In this document: positions 53,348 through 61,833 of the stretch, in pieces
How positions within the stretch are numbered: the stretch's first letter is position 1
Layout: every line of letters starts with the position of its first letter
DNA from: Zoogloeaceae bacterium
Lineage (GTDB): Bacteria; Pseudomonadota; Gammaproteobacteria; Burkholderiales; Rhodocyclaceae
Assembly (NCBI GenBank): GCA_024235635.1
Contig: JACKMA010000003.1
Coordinates: 310,001-374,000, forward strand
Length of the DNA stretch: 64,000 bases
Reading direction: 5' to 3'
Position numbers and translations under genes: made by a program
Notes under the pieces: generated by a model
What the model was told of the DNA's origin: nothing
Databases searched by the model: none
The model's input: the letters and a program-made list of their open reading frames with translations, nothing else

Positions 53348-54325
53348 ATGCCCGCCCGCCCGCCCGTCGTCGTGGTCCTGCCCGTGCTGCTCGTCGCCGG
53401 GCTGACGGCGCTGGCCTGGGCGCTGGTGTCGGGCGAGGCCCGGGCCGACTGGTCGAGCCTGCTCGCCGCGCTCGGCGGCAGCGCGAGCTTCGACGCGACG
53501 GTGATCCGCGAGTTGCGGCTGCCCCGGGCGGTGGCCGCCTATGCCGGCGGCGGCCTGCTCGCGGTGGCCGGCGCGCTGATGCAGGTGCTGCTGCGCAACC
53601 CACTCGCCGACCCCTACGTACTGGGCGTCTCCGGCGGTGCCGCGGTCGGTGCGCTGGGTGCCCTCAGCATCGGTCTGTCGACAGTCGCGGCCGACGCTTC
53701 GGCCTTCGCCGGCGCACTGGCGGCGATGCTGCTGGTGTTCGGTCTGGCCCGCGGCGACGGTTCCTGGACCCAGACCCGCCTGCTGCTGACCGGCGTCATC
53801 GTCGCCGCCGGATGCGGTGCCGTAGTGACGCTGATGCTGTCGATGGCCCACGACGCCCGTGTCCATTCGATGCTGTTCTGGCTGATGGGGGACGCCTCCG
53901 CCGCCGGCAGGCCGTGGCCTGCGCTGGGCCTGCTGGCGTTCGCGGTGCTGGCGTGCCTCCCGCTCGCCCGCGACCTGAACGTGCTCGCCCGCGGCGACCT
54001 CGGCGCACGAGCCCTCGGCGTCGCCGTCGATCGCCTGCGCGTGGCGATCTACGTGCTGGCGTCGCTGCTGACCGCGACCGCGGTGACGATGATCGGTACC
54101 GTCGGCTTCGTCGGCCTGATCGTGCCCCACCTCGTGCGGCTGGCGATCGGCAATGACCAGCGCGTGCTGCTGCCGGCCTCCGCGCTGGCCGGCGGAGCGC
54201 TGCTGGTGCTGGCCGATACCGCGGCCCGGCTGGTGCTGTCGCCGCTGCAATTGCCGGTGGGCGTGCTGACCGCACTGATCGGCGTGCCGGTGTTCCTGTT
54301 CCTGCTGGCGAGGCACTACCGATGA
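53348..54325 (+). CDS. btuC: Cobalamin ABC transporter permease (FecCD family)
   Basis: A 325-residue inner-membrane protein with about ten helices. Conserved FecCD segments: RELRLPRAVAAYAGGGLLAV, GALMQVLLRNPLADPYVLGVS and GTVGFVGLIVPHLVR (coupling region). It starts 7 bases after btuB, and its end overlaps the ATPase gene by 4 bases. It should form the channel that takes B12 from the periplasmic binding protein. No BtuF-like binding protein gene is present in this operon. Confidence 0.94.
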   Translation: MPARPPVVVVLPVLLVAGLTALAWALVSGEARADWSSLLAALGGSASFDATVIRELRLPRAVAAYAGGGLLAVAGALMQVLLRNPLADPYVLGVSGGAAVGALGALSIGLSTVAADASAFAGALAAMLLVFGLARGDGSWTQTRLLLTGVIVAAGCGAVVTLMLSMAHDARVHSMLFWLMGDASAAGRPWPALGLLAFAVLACLPLARDLNVLARGDLGARALGVAVDRLRVAIYVLASLLTATAVTMIGTVGFVGLIVPHLVRLAIGNDQRVLLPASALAGGALLVLADTAARLVLSPLQLPVGVLTALIGVPVFLFLLARHYR

Positions 54326-55110
54326 CGCCGGGCGAGGCAAAGCCGGCGCCGCTGCTCGAAGCCGAAGCGCTGGCGCTGTTCGCCGGCGGGCGCTGGCTGT
54401 GCGCCGATCTGGCCCTGCGCCTGCACGCGGGAGAGTGTCTGGCGGTGCTCGGGCCCAATGGTTCGGGCAAGACCACGCTGCTGCACACCCTGGCCGGGTT
54501 GCGGGATCCGGGCGCCGGGCTGATTCGGCTGCAGGGTCGCGGCTACCGCGAACGCAGTCCGCGCGCAACCGCCCGCCTGCGTGCCCTTTTGCCACAGATC
54601 CAGCCGGAGCAGTTCTCCTGCAGCGTGATCGAATCGGTCCTGGTCGGGCGTCACCCCCATGTCGGCCGCTGGGCCTGGGAGAGTCGGGCAGACATCGAAA
54701 TCGCCCAGGCGGCCCTCGCCCGCGTCGGCATCGACCACCTGGCGCATCGCGACGTGCTGAGCCTGTCGGGTGGCGAGCGACAGCGCGCCGCGATCGCGGC
54801 GCTGCTCGCCCAGCAGCCCGCGCTCTATCTGCTCGACGAGCCCCTCAACCACCTCGATCTTCGCTTTCAGATCCAGACCCTCGAATTGTTTCGTGCACTC
54901 GCCCGGGACGGTGCAGGCGTCGTCATGGTGCTGCACGACATCAACCTGACGGCGCGTTTCGCCGACCAGGCGATCCTGCTCGACGGCCACGGCGGCGTAC
55001 TCGCCGGCCTCGCGCGCGAAGTCCTGCAGCCGGGGCGTCTGGCGGATGCCTTCGGCCATCCATTGATCCGTGCGGAGGTCGATGGCCACGCGGTCTTCGT
55101 GCCACGCTGA
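54322..55110 (+). CDS. btuD: Cobalamin ABC transporter ATP-binding protein
   Basis: A 262-residue ATPase. Walker A is LGPNGSGKTTLL, the Q-loop is in LLPQIQPEQFSC, the signature is LSGGERQRAAIAALLAQ, Walker B is LYLLDEPLNHLD, and the H-loop is VLHDINLTARF. The protein is a little longer than E. coli BtuD. It is translated from an overlapping start after btuC. After the stop there are 80 bases, probably with a promoter (TTGTGC...), before the CobL-like gene, so the latter may or may not belong to the same transcript. Confidence 0.94.
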   Translation: MTPGEAKPAPLLEAEALALFAGGRWLCADLALRLHAGECLAVLGPNGSGKTTLLHTLAGLRDPGAGLIRLQGRGYRERSPRATARLRALLPQIQPEQFSCSVIESVLVGRHPHVGRWAWESRADIEIAQAALARVGIDHLAHRDVLSLSGGERQRAAIAALLAQQPALYLLDEPLNHLDLRFQIQTLELFRALARDGAGVVMVLHDINLTARFADQAILLDGHGGVLAGLAREVLQPGRLADAFGHPLIRAEVDGHAVFVPR

Positions 55111-55190
55111 GCGGGTCGTCCGCCAGGCCGCTTGTGCTATTCTGCCGCTTCCGGTCGCCATCCCCGTGACCGTACCGGCATCGAGCCGCC

Positions 55191-56669
55191 ATGTCGTTCC
55201 GGCGCGCCGACTGCGCCAGCGATCCTGACATGAACGATTACCTCAAGGCCGTACCGGTGGAGCCCGAAGAACCACCAACCCCAGCGGAATCCACGTGCGC
55301 CGAACCACAAGGCTGGCTCGCCGCAGAAGCGCTCGAACCACCCCCGCCGCTGGCGCCGCCAGCGACCGCACCGGCCAGCGAAATCTGTCCTTCCGTGGCC
55401 AGCGGCGGCACGACGCCGGCGTTGCTCGGGGGGCCCGCCGACGTGCAGTGCGAGCCCGAGGCTGCCATCGACGACGACGTCGATCCGCCGATCGCGAGTG
55501 CACCGATCGACGCCACGATCGAAGTATTCGGCGCGTCGGACGACCAGGCCTGGCCCCGGGTGGAGGCCGATCTGCTGCTCTGTGCCGACGCCCTGTCGCC
55601 GCCTGCGGACATCGACTGCGCGGTCGAGGCGCTGCCCGCGACGCTGTCCGACCTGGACGACAGGCTCGGCGGCGCCGGTCGTATCCGGATTGCGATCGCC
55701 GTCGCTGGAGACCCCCTGGTGGCCGGCCCCGGGCGCAGCCTGCTGGCAGCCCTGGGCCCCGACCAGGTCCGCATTCATGCCGCGATCGGCCCGCTGCAGG
55801 CCGCCCTCGCACGCATCGGATTCAGCCTGACCGACCTCGAAGTGCTCGACCTCGAACGACTCGGACCGCCCGGCGTACTGGCACGCCTGCGCCGCGGACG
55901 CCTGTACGCATTCCGCCCGGACGGCGACGGCACCGCGGCCATCGGACGGTTGCTGGAACGGGCAGGCTTTCACCAGGCGCGGGTCTGGCGCGTGGCCGCC
56001 GACCCGGCCGCGCCCATCGAAGCGCTGCTGGCCTTCGAACTGAGCGATCGACCGACGCCGGCGCGCGACGACGGCTACGTCGTCGCCTATACGGTCGGCG
56101 CCGACGGCAGCAGCCGGGACTGGCCAGGCATTCCATCGACCGAGTTCGACGCCGTCCTGCCTGAGGCCGCGCGACTGCTGGCGCTGGCATGGCTGCAACC
56201 CGGCGCCGACGAATGCGGCTGGTCGATCGAAGGTGACGAACCGGCGCTGGCGCTCGACTGGTCCCGCGAGCGCCCGGAGGCACGCATCCATTGCATCGGC
56301 ACCACGGACGAGCGCCTGGCACGGTTCGGCCTGCGCCATCAGGCAGGCGAGGGTCTGGTGGCGGAAGTTGACGGCAGCTTTCGCGGACTGGCGACACTGC
56401 CGGACCCGAACGTCGCCTTCCTGCGCGCGGGACCTGAGTTCGCCCAGCAGGTCCGTACCGCCTGGGATCGCCTGCGTCCCGCCGGGCGCATGGTGGTGGC
56501 GGCCGAGCACGAACAGTCGCGGCTCGAACTGATGCAGTTCGCCCATCGCCATCGCCCGGTGCATTGGCAGGATCTGACCGTCAGCCTGGGCGACGGCGAG
56601 GCCCGCTTCGAGTTGGCGGCAGCAAGCAGCGTGCGCCTGATGGGGTGGCGCAAGCCCGCGCGCGGCTGA
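55191..56669 (+). CDS. Diverged CobL-like (precorrin-6Y methyltransferase-like) protein
   Basis: A 492-residue protein; ATG 55191, with ATG 55230 as alternative. The first ~120 residues are Pro/Ala-rich and likely disordered. Residues 150-290 resemble the CbiE half of CobL (IAIAVAGDPLVAGPGRSLLA, GPLQAALARIGFSLTDLEVL, FRPDGDGTAAIGRLLERAGF). Residues ~340-490 resemble the CbiT half (ARIHCIGTTDERLARFGLRH, LPDPNVAFLRAG, WDRLRPAGRMVVAAEHEQSR). The CbiT glycine-rich SAM loop (DxGxGSG) reads CGWSIEGDEP, without the usual glycines. It lies between btuD and cobA. Either a strongly diverged methylase or a corrinoid-binding relative; activity is doubtful. Confidence 0.6.
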   Translation: MSFRRADCASDPDMNDYLKAVPVEPEEPPTPAESTCAEPQGWLAAEALEPPPPLAPPATAPASEICPSVASGGTTPALLGGPADVQCEPEAAIDDDVDPPIASAPIDATIEVFGASDDQAWPRVEADLLLCADALSPPADIDCAVEALPATLSDLDDRLGGAGRIRIAIAVAGDPLVAGPGRSLLAALGPDQVRIHAAIGPLQAALARIGFSLTDLEVLDLERLGPPGVLARLRRGRLYAFRPDGDGTAAIGRLLERAGFHQARVWRVAADPAAPIEALLAFELSDRPTPARDDGYVVAYTVGADGSSRDWPGIPSTEFDAVLPEAARLLALAWLQPGADECGWSIEGDEPALALDWSRERPEARIHCIGTTDERLARFGLRHQAGEGLVAEVDGSFRGLATLPDPNVAFLRAGPEFAQQVRTAWDRLRPAGRMVVAAEHEQSRLELMQFAHRHRPVHWQDLTVSLGDGEARFELAAASSVRLMGWRKPARG

Positions 56670-56688
56670 CACCGACGGGAGGATAGCG

Positions 56689-57516
56689 ATGGCGGACGAC
56701 GCGAAGATCCGGATCCCGTCCTGCTATTTTCGATCGCCCGCCCGGCGCGGCACGGTCTATCTGGTCGGCGCCGGTCCGGGTGCGGTCGAACTGCTGACGC
56801 TTCGTGCCGCACGTCTGCTCGGCGAGGCCGACGCGGTGGTCCACGACAATCTCGTCGGCGACGAGGTGATGGAACTGGTCGCGCCGGACGCGGAACGTTT
56901 CTATGTCGGCAAGAAGTCCGCGGATCATGCGTTGCCGCAGGCCGCGATCAACGCCCTGCTGGTGAGGCTCGCCGGCGCCGGGAAGCGCGTGGTGCGACTC
57001 AAGGGCGGCGACCCGTATGTCTTCGGCCGTGGCGGCGAGGAGGTCGAGGATCTGGTTCGTGCCGCGGTCCCGTTCGAGGTGGTGCCGGGGGTCACCGCCG
57101 CCTCGGGCATCGCCGCCTATGCCGGCATCCCGCTGACCCACCGCGACCATGCCCAGGCCGTGGTGTTTGCCACCGGCTACCTGAAGGACGGATCCGTCGC
57201 GCTGGACTGGCCGATGCTGGCACGCCCACGACAGACCGTGGTGATTTACATGGGCATCACACGACTGGACGAGATCTGCGAGCGGCTTGTCGCCCATGGA
57301 CTGGCGGCCGACACGCCGGCGGCCGTGGTCCGCCACGGCACCCGCGCCGACCAGCGGGTGCTGACCAGCACCTTGTCGCGCCTGGCCGCCGCCGCCCGCG
57401 CCGAAGCGATCAAGCCGCCGGCGCTGCTGATCGTCGGCCAGGTGGTGTCGATGCAGGGCCGACTCAACTGGTTCGCGCCGGCGGGGACGACCTCCGAGGG
57501 AGATGCCGATGCTTGA
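56689..57516 (+). CDS. cobA: Uroporphyrinogen-III C-methyltransferase (SUMT)
   Basis: A 275-residue SAM-dependent methylase that converts uroporphyrinogen III to precorrin-2, the branch point to cobalamin and sirohaem. GGGAGG precedes ATG 56689. Family motifs: VYLVGAGPGAVELLTLRAAR, RLKGGDPYVFGRGGEE, VVPGVTAASGIAAYAGIPLTHR and VIYMGI. It is the stand-alone CobA type, without the CysG dehydrogenase/chelatase domain. The last codons overlap the TerB gene start by 8 bases. Confidence 0.95.
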   Translation: MADDAKIRIPSCYFRSPARRGTVYLVGAGPGAVELLTLRAARLLGEADAVVHDNLVGDEVMELVAPDAERFYVGKKSADHALPQAAINALLVRLAGAGKRVVRLKGGDPYVFGRGGEEVEDLVRAAVPFEVVPGVTAASGIAAYAGIPLTHRDHAQAVVFATGYLKDGSVALDWPMLARPRQTVVIYMGITRLDEICERLVAHGLAADTPAAVVRHGTRADQRVLTSTLSRLAAAARAEAIKPPALLIVGQVVSMQGRLNWFAPAGTTSEGDADA

Positions 57517-57961
57517 CGCGATCCGCGACTTTTTCCGCCATTCGCTGGCCACGCGCGAGGCCGATCCGAGCGAGGACGCGCATCGGCTGCAACTGGCCAC
57601 CGCGGCATTGATGCTCGAGATGAGCCGGGTCGACGGCGAGGTCGCCGAGGCCGAGGAGCAGGCCATGCGGACGGCACTCGAGGAGCGTTTCGGCCTGGAT
57701 CGCGCGGCGGTCGAGGCGCTGCTTGCGCTAGCCGAGTCCGAGGCCCGCGAATCGGCTGGGGACTACGCCTTCACATCGCTGATCAACAAGGGATTCTCGG
57801 CCGAGGAGAAGGTCCGCGTGATCGAGTACATGTGGCAGATCGCCTATGCCGACGGCCACGTCGACGCGCATGAAAACCACTTCATGCGCAAGCTGGCCGA
57901 CCTGCTCTACATATCGCGGGCCGACTACGCGGCGGCCAAGAAGCGGGCAAGAGGCGGCTGA
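57509..57961 (+). CDS. TerB-family protein
   Basis: A 150-residue soluble, acidic helical protein. ATG 57509 is preferred because GAGGGAG lies 6-13 bases upstream; ATG 57503 would touch it. The TerB pattern repeats twice, with acidic metal-binding loops: LATAALMLEMSRVDGEVAEA and YMWQIAYADGHVDAHENHFM. TerB proteins are linked to tellurite resistance and membrane stress, and stand-alone forms are common and mostly unassigned. It overlaps the cobA end by 8 bases, so the two are translationally coupled, though a functional connection is not evident. Confidence 0.88.
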   Translation: MLDAIRDFFRHSLATREADPSEDAHRLQLATAALMLEMSRVDGEVAEAEEQAMRTALEERFGLDRAAVEALLALAESEARESAGDYAFTSLINKGFSAEEKVRVIEYMWQIAYADGHVDAHENHFMRKLADLLYISRADYAAAKKRARGG

Positions 57962-57997
57962 AGCCGCGCAAGCTGGCGGCCACGCACCCAAGCGCGC

Positions 57998-58411
57998 TCA
58001 GTCGATCATCGCAACGACCGTCGAGGGCCGCCAGAATTCGACGGTGCAGTCGGGCTTGCCGTAGCACATCGAGAAGCTCGCGAGCTGTTCCATCAGGCCC
58101 GGATCCTCCGGGTGACTGAACATCGGAATCGCGACCTCGGCACCGACGATCGATTGCTCGGCGCGGATGATCTCGCGCACGTTGCCCGGCAACGGCTCGG
58201 CGCCGGGCGCCGGCTGTGCGATGCGCACCGAACGCTCGGCGGCGTCGGCATCGCTGGACGGCACGCGGAGCACGCAACGCACGGTGGTGTCGTTGTTGTA
58301 CCAGCACAGCCAGCGGGTCTGCCCTGGCGCCTCGGCGAACGCGGGCGAACAGGCGATCACCGCGGCGATGAAGATCATGACCAGAGAGAGTTCGCGCGCC
58401 AGATTCTGCAT
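57998..58411 (-). CDS. Exported protein of unknown function under a c-di-GMP riboswitch
   Basis: A 137-residue precursor; ATG 58411 lies just after a GAGGACGG site. The signal peptide is ELSLVMIFIAAVIACSPAFA, cleaved before EAPGQ. The mature protein (~110 residues) has four cysteines (WLCWYNN, VRCVLRV, SMCYGK, PDCTVEF), probably two disulfides, and an end with FWRPSTVVAMID. There is no known domain. The c-di-GMP-I aptamer upstream indicates that its expression follows the cell's c-di-GMP level, so a role in surface, biofilm or envelope properties is a reasonable guess. Confidence 0.8.
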   Translation of the reverse strand: MQNLARELSLVMIFIAAVIACSPAFAEAPGQTRWLCWYNNDTTVRCVLRVPSSDADAAERSVRIAQPAPGAEPLPGNVREIIRAEQSIVGAEVAIPMFSHPEDPGLMEQLASFSMCYGKPDCTVEFWRPSTVVAMID

Positions 58412-58444
58412 GGATTCCGTCCTCGACGAGGCGGGACGGGATCC
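58412..58444 (-). promoter_or_regulatory. Hairpin over the ribosome site, possible riboswitch expression platform
   Basis: On the minus strand, CCGTCC and GGACGG enclose CCTCGTCGAGG. The pairing covers the GAGGACGG ribosome site of the exported-protein gene, 6-13 bases before its ATG. With the aptamer about 45 bases upstream, this suggests control of translation initiation. The exact switching partner strand is not resolved. Confidence 0.5.
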
Positions 58445-58487
58445 GGACTGCAAGATGCGGAGGCGAACGCGGACGCGTTCGTGTGCT

Positions 58488-58585
58488 GACCCCGGCAATC
58501 CCGCTGTCGTAGAACCGAAGTCCCTTAGACCGGTGACTTTGCGCCCCCGCCTTTCGGTCGGGTTTGCCCTTTTCGGGTGACCGCC
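58488..58585 (-). ncRNA. c-di-GMP-I (GEMM-I) riboswitch
   Basis: Reading the minus strand: AGGGCAAACCCGACCGAAAG, then GGCGGGGGCGCAAAGTCACC, GGTCTAAGGGACTTCGGTTC, TACGACAGCGGGATTGCCGG. This matches the GEMM-I consensus element by element: GGGCAAACC, a GAAA tetraloop hairpin, GGACGCAAAGCC (here GGGCGCAAAGTC), CCGG(C/T)CTAA and the closing TAG-like arm with GCGGG-TTGCCGG. The conserved core binds c-di-GMP. It precedes the exported-protein gene by about 75 bases. Confidence 0.9.
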
Positions 58586-58737
58586 CATCGCCCTTGCCGA
58601 GTTCGGCGGCGGGCGGGAGCAGGCTTCCCTGCCAACTTTCGACAGCCGCCGGGTCCTGCCCGTGTGGCTGCCTTGAACCTGCTTTCGGCCCGGCGCCGGT
58701 CCTCTTTAGGCGGGATTGGGGCCGGCCGTGAAGTCGA

Positions 58738-59454
58738 TCACGACGACATATCGTCGAGCACGATGGTGACGCGCTTGTTGCGCCGTCCTTCGCTGCGAAT
58801 GCGACTGACGCGCGGCGTTCCGATCTCGCCGGTGCGCCGCACGTGAGTGCCGCCACAAGGCTGATAATCGACGTCGGCGATGCGGATTGTCCTGACGTCG
58901 CCCTGGCCGCGCGGCGGCTGCACCGACATCGTGCGAACCAGTTCCGGCCGGGCGTCGAGCTCGGCCTCGGCGATGGCGCCGACGTCGACCGCCAGGTCGG
59001 CCGCGACAAGCTCGGCGAGGCGGCGCTCGATGGTCGCCGCATCCAGTTCCGACATGTCGATGTCGAAGTCGAGATGGGCCTTGTCCTCGGCCATGCGGCC
59101 ACCGGTCACTGGCGCCGGAACCACCGCGCACAGCAGGTGCAGCGCCGTGTGGTAGCGCATCAGCCGGTGTCGGCGCGGCCAGTCGATGACCGCCTCGACG
59201 CGAGTGCCGACCGCGGGCGCAGGCGTCGCGGCATCGATCAGGTGCAGGATCTCGCCGGCCTCGCCCCATACCGTGCCGATGATCGCCAGGCGGCCACTGT
59301 CCTGGCAGAGCAGCGCGCCGACGTCGCCTGGCTGGCCGCCACCGGTAGCATAGAACACTGTGCGATCGAGTACGACATGGCCATCGCCGGTGCGTACGAT
59401 CCGAGCGTCGCATCGGTCGGCATAGGCATCGTCACGGAACAATGCAGTGGTCAT
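58738..59454 (-). CDS. alaX: Alanyl-tRNA editing protein AlaX
   Basis: A 238-residue free-standing editing protein that hydrolyses mischarged Ser- or Gly-tRNA-Ala. The zinc motifs are intact: HTALHLLCAV (HxxxH) and the later QPCGGTHV (CxxxH). The N-terminal segment VFYATGGGQPGD is the typical start of the fold. The start is ATG 59454, giving a 4-base ATGA overlap with the AEC transporter stop. Length is typical for the AlaX-M/L type. The neighbouring gene is unlikely to share its function. Confidence 0.92.
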   Translation of the reverse strand: MTTALFRDDAYADRCDARIVRTGDGHVVLDRTVFYATGGGQPGDVGALLCQDSGRLAIIGTVWGEAGEILHLIDAATPAPAVGTRVEAVIDWPRRHRLMRYHTALHLLCAVVPAPVTGGRMAEDKAHLDFDIDMSELDAATIERRLAELVAADLAVDVGAIAEAELDARPELVRTMSVQPPRGQGDVRTIRIADVDYQPCGGTHVRRTGEIGTPRVSRIRSEGRRNKRVTIVLDDMSS

Positions 59455-60356
59455 CGTGGCCCTCCGGTCGCATGCGACATCTCCGGCAGCACGACAGCCA
59501 GCGCGACCGAGAGGAACAGCAGCGACGCAATGTTTCCGATCAGCACCACCGAAGCAACCTTCTCGGGCTCCTGGCGGTAGCGCTCGGCGAAGATGTAGTT
59601 GAGCACCGCCGGCGGCAGCGCCCCGAACACCAGCAGCAGGGCGCGCTGGCGGTCCGGCAGGTCGATCAGCAGCAACAGCAGCGACGCCAGCAGCATTCCG
59701 CTCAGCGGGCGCAGGGCCGCGCCGATCAGGCCGATCCGGAACTCGGAGATGCGCGAATCGGTCAGCCGCACGCCCAGTCCGAACAACATCAACGGGATCG
59801 CGATGTCGCCCAACATGCGGATCGAGAGCATCAGCGGCGACCAGATCTCGATCTCCAGCACGCTGATCGCCAGGCCGAGCAAGGTGGCCCACACCGACGG
59901 AATCTGCCAGATGTTGCGCAGGCGGATGTTGCGGTCGAGCAGCCAGGCACCGAACGAAAAATGCAGCAGGTTCGACACCATCATCATGACCACCGCCGGC
60001 GCCAGTGCGTCCTCGCCGAAGGCCAGCACCGCCAGCGGCAGCCCGAGGTTTCCGCAGTTGTTGAACATCATCGGCGGCACCAGCGTGCGGGCATCGGTCT
60101 TCATGATCCGCGCTGCGATCCATCCGGCGGCACCCGAACCGACCACCAGCAGCAGCGTCGCCAATGCCAGCGGCAGGTAGGTCGTGACCTGGAAGGACTT
60201 GCTGGCGAGCGCGCCGAACAACAGCGCCGGCACGAACACGTCCATGTTCAGCTTGTTGGCATGGGTCAGGTCCGGCTTCATGTGCCGGCCGACGAAGAAG
60301 CCCAGCGTCGCGATCGCGAACAGCGGGAACAGGATCGAGACGATGCGGATCAGCAT
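59451..60356 (-). CDS. AEC-family transporter (auxin efflux carrier-like)
   Basis: A 301-residue inner-membrane protein of about ten helices: IVSILFPLFAIATLGFFVGR, ALLFGALASKSF, PPMMFNNCGNLGLPLAVLAF, AISVLEIEIWSPLMLSIRML, LMLFGLGVRLTDSR and later ones. MFNNCGNLGLPL is the conserved AEC motif in the middle helix. Bacterial members export or import small organic acids such as malate or malonate. It overlaps alaX by 4 bases and lies 66 bases after hslU. Confidence 0.9.
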   Translation of the reverse strand: MLIRIVSILFPLFAIATLGFFVGRHMKPDLTHANKLNMDVFVPALLFGALASKSFQVTTYLPLALATLLLVVGSGAAGWIAARIMKTDARTLVPPMMFNNCGNLGLPLAVLAFGEDALAPAVVMMMVSNLLHFSFGAWLLDRNIRLRNIWQIPSVWATLLGLAISVLEIEIWSPLMLSIRMLGDIAIPLMLFGLGVRLTDSRISEFRIGLIGAALRPLSGMLLASLLLLLIDLPDRQRALLLVFGALPPAVLNYIFAERYRQEPEKVASVVLIGNIASLLFLSVALAVVLPEMSHATGGPR

Positions 60357-60422
60357 GGTGGCTTTCGTCCGGGGATCGGAGTCGAGCGGCGGACCTCCGC
60401 CCGCCGCCGGGCCGCGGCTGAT

Positions 60423-61757
60423 TCAGAGTACGTAGCGGGCGAGATCCTCCCGCTGGGCCAGTGTCTCGAGTCTCGCATCGACGTAGGCCGCATCGACCGA
60501 AACCTGCTCGACGCCGGCCTTGCCCGCCTCGAACGACAGTTCTTCGAGCAGGCGCTCCATGACCGTGTACAGACGGCGGGCACCGATGTTCTCGGTCTTT
60601 TCGTTGACCTGGAAAGCGATCTCGGCAAGTCGGCGGATGCCCTCGTCGGTGAATCCGAGTTCGACACCGTCGGTCGCCAGCAGCGCCTGGTACTGCCGTG
60701 TCAGGCACGCATCGGTTGCAGTCAGGATGCGCTCGAAGTCGTGCACCGACAGCGAGTCGAGCTCGACGCGGATCGGGAAGCGACCCTGCAGCTCGGGGAT
60801 CAGGTCGCTGGGCTTGGACAGGTGGAAGGCACCGCTGGCGATGAACAGGATGTGGTCGGTGCGCACCATGCCGTACTTGGTCGACACCGTCGTGCCCTCG
60901 ACCAGCGGCAGCAGGTCGCGCTGCACGCCCTGGCGGGAGACGTCGGCGCCATGGCTGTCGCTGCGGGCAGCGACCTTGTCGAGTTCGTCCAGGAACACGA
61001 TGCCGTTCTGCTCGACCGCGCGCAAGGCCTCACCCTTGATCTCCTCGTCGTTGACCAGGCGGGCGGCCTCCTCGTCGGCAAGCGCCTTGAGGGCGTCTGA
61101 GATCTTCATCTTGCGCAGCTTCTTGCGCCCACCGCCCATGTTCTGGAACATCCCCTGGATCTGCTGCGTAAGCTCCTCCATGCCCGGAGGCGCAAAGATC
61201 TCCGCTGCCATTGCCGGACTGGCCAGTTCGAGTTCGATCTCCTTTTCGTCGAGCTCGCCTTCGCGCAGCTTCTTGCGGAATTTCTGCCGCGTCGCGGAAT
61301 CCGCCGACGTCGCCGGTTCTTCGCCGAACCCGACCGGCCGCGCCGGCGGCAGCAGCACGTCGAGCACGCGATCCTCGGCAGCGTCCATCGCGCGGTCACG
61401 CACCCGCTGCATCGCCCGTTCGCGGTGCTCCTTGATGGCGATCTCGGCGAGATCCCGGACGATCGTATCCACATCGCGGCCGACATATCCGACCTCGGTG
61501 AACTTGGTCGCCTCGATCTTGATGAACGGGGCCTGTGCCAGACGCGCCAGGCGGCGCGCGATCTCGGTCTTGCCGACGCCGGTGGGGCCGATCATCAGGA
61601 TGTTCTTCGGCGTGATCTCTGAGCGCAGCGGCTCGTCGACCTGGGCACGCCGCCAGCGGTTGCGCAAGGCAATGGCGACAGCCTTCTTGGCGCGATCCTG
61701 GCCGACGATGTGCTTGTCGAGTTCGGAGACGATCTCCGGGGGGGTCATCTGGGTCAT
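60423..61757 (-). CDS. hslU: ATP-dependent protease ATPase subunit HslU
   Basis: A 444-residue AAA+ unfoldase that feeds substrates into HslV. Walker A is MIGPTGVGKTEIARRLARLA, the pore loop is GYVGRD (residues near 90), Walker B is IVFLDELDK, and the C-terminal LAQREDLARYVL tail docks into HslV. The intermediate I-domain (110-240) is complete. It follows hslV by 76 bases, the standard hslVU operon order. The N-terminus MTQMTPPEIVSELDKHIVGQ is normal for the family. Confidence 0.97.
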   Translation of the reverse strand: MTQMTPPEIVSELDKHIVGQDRAKKAVAIALRNRWRRAQVDEPLRSEITPKNILMIGPTGVGKTEIARRLARLAQAPFIKIEATKFTEVGYVGRDVDTIVRDLAEIAIKEHRERAMQRVRDRAMDAAEDRVLDVLLPPARPVGFGEEPATSADSATRQKFRKKLREGELDEKEIELELASPAMAAEIFAPPGMEELTQQIQGMFQNMGGGRKKLRKMKISDALKALADEEAARLVNDEEIKGEALRAVEQNGIVFLDELDKVAARSDSHGADVSRQGVQRDLLPLVEGTTVSTKYGMVRTDHILFIASGAFHLSKPSDLIPELQGRFPIRVELDSLSVHDFERILTATDACLTRQYQALLATDGVELGFTDEGIRRLAEIAFQVNEKTENIGARRLYTVMERLLEELSFEAGKAGVEQVSVDAAYVDARLETLAQREDLARYVL

Positions 61758-61833
61758 GGTCGTGCTCGGATGCTTGGCAGCAAGGCCGGGGGTCGGCCAC
61801 TGCCGAATCGGGATGCCGGACGTTCGCCGGCGC

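Noticed and set aside
58591..58720. Possible second riboswitch next to the c-di-GMP aptamer
   Set aside because: Several hairpins and GAAA loops exist, but no known aptamer core (B12 box, GEMM core) could be matched.
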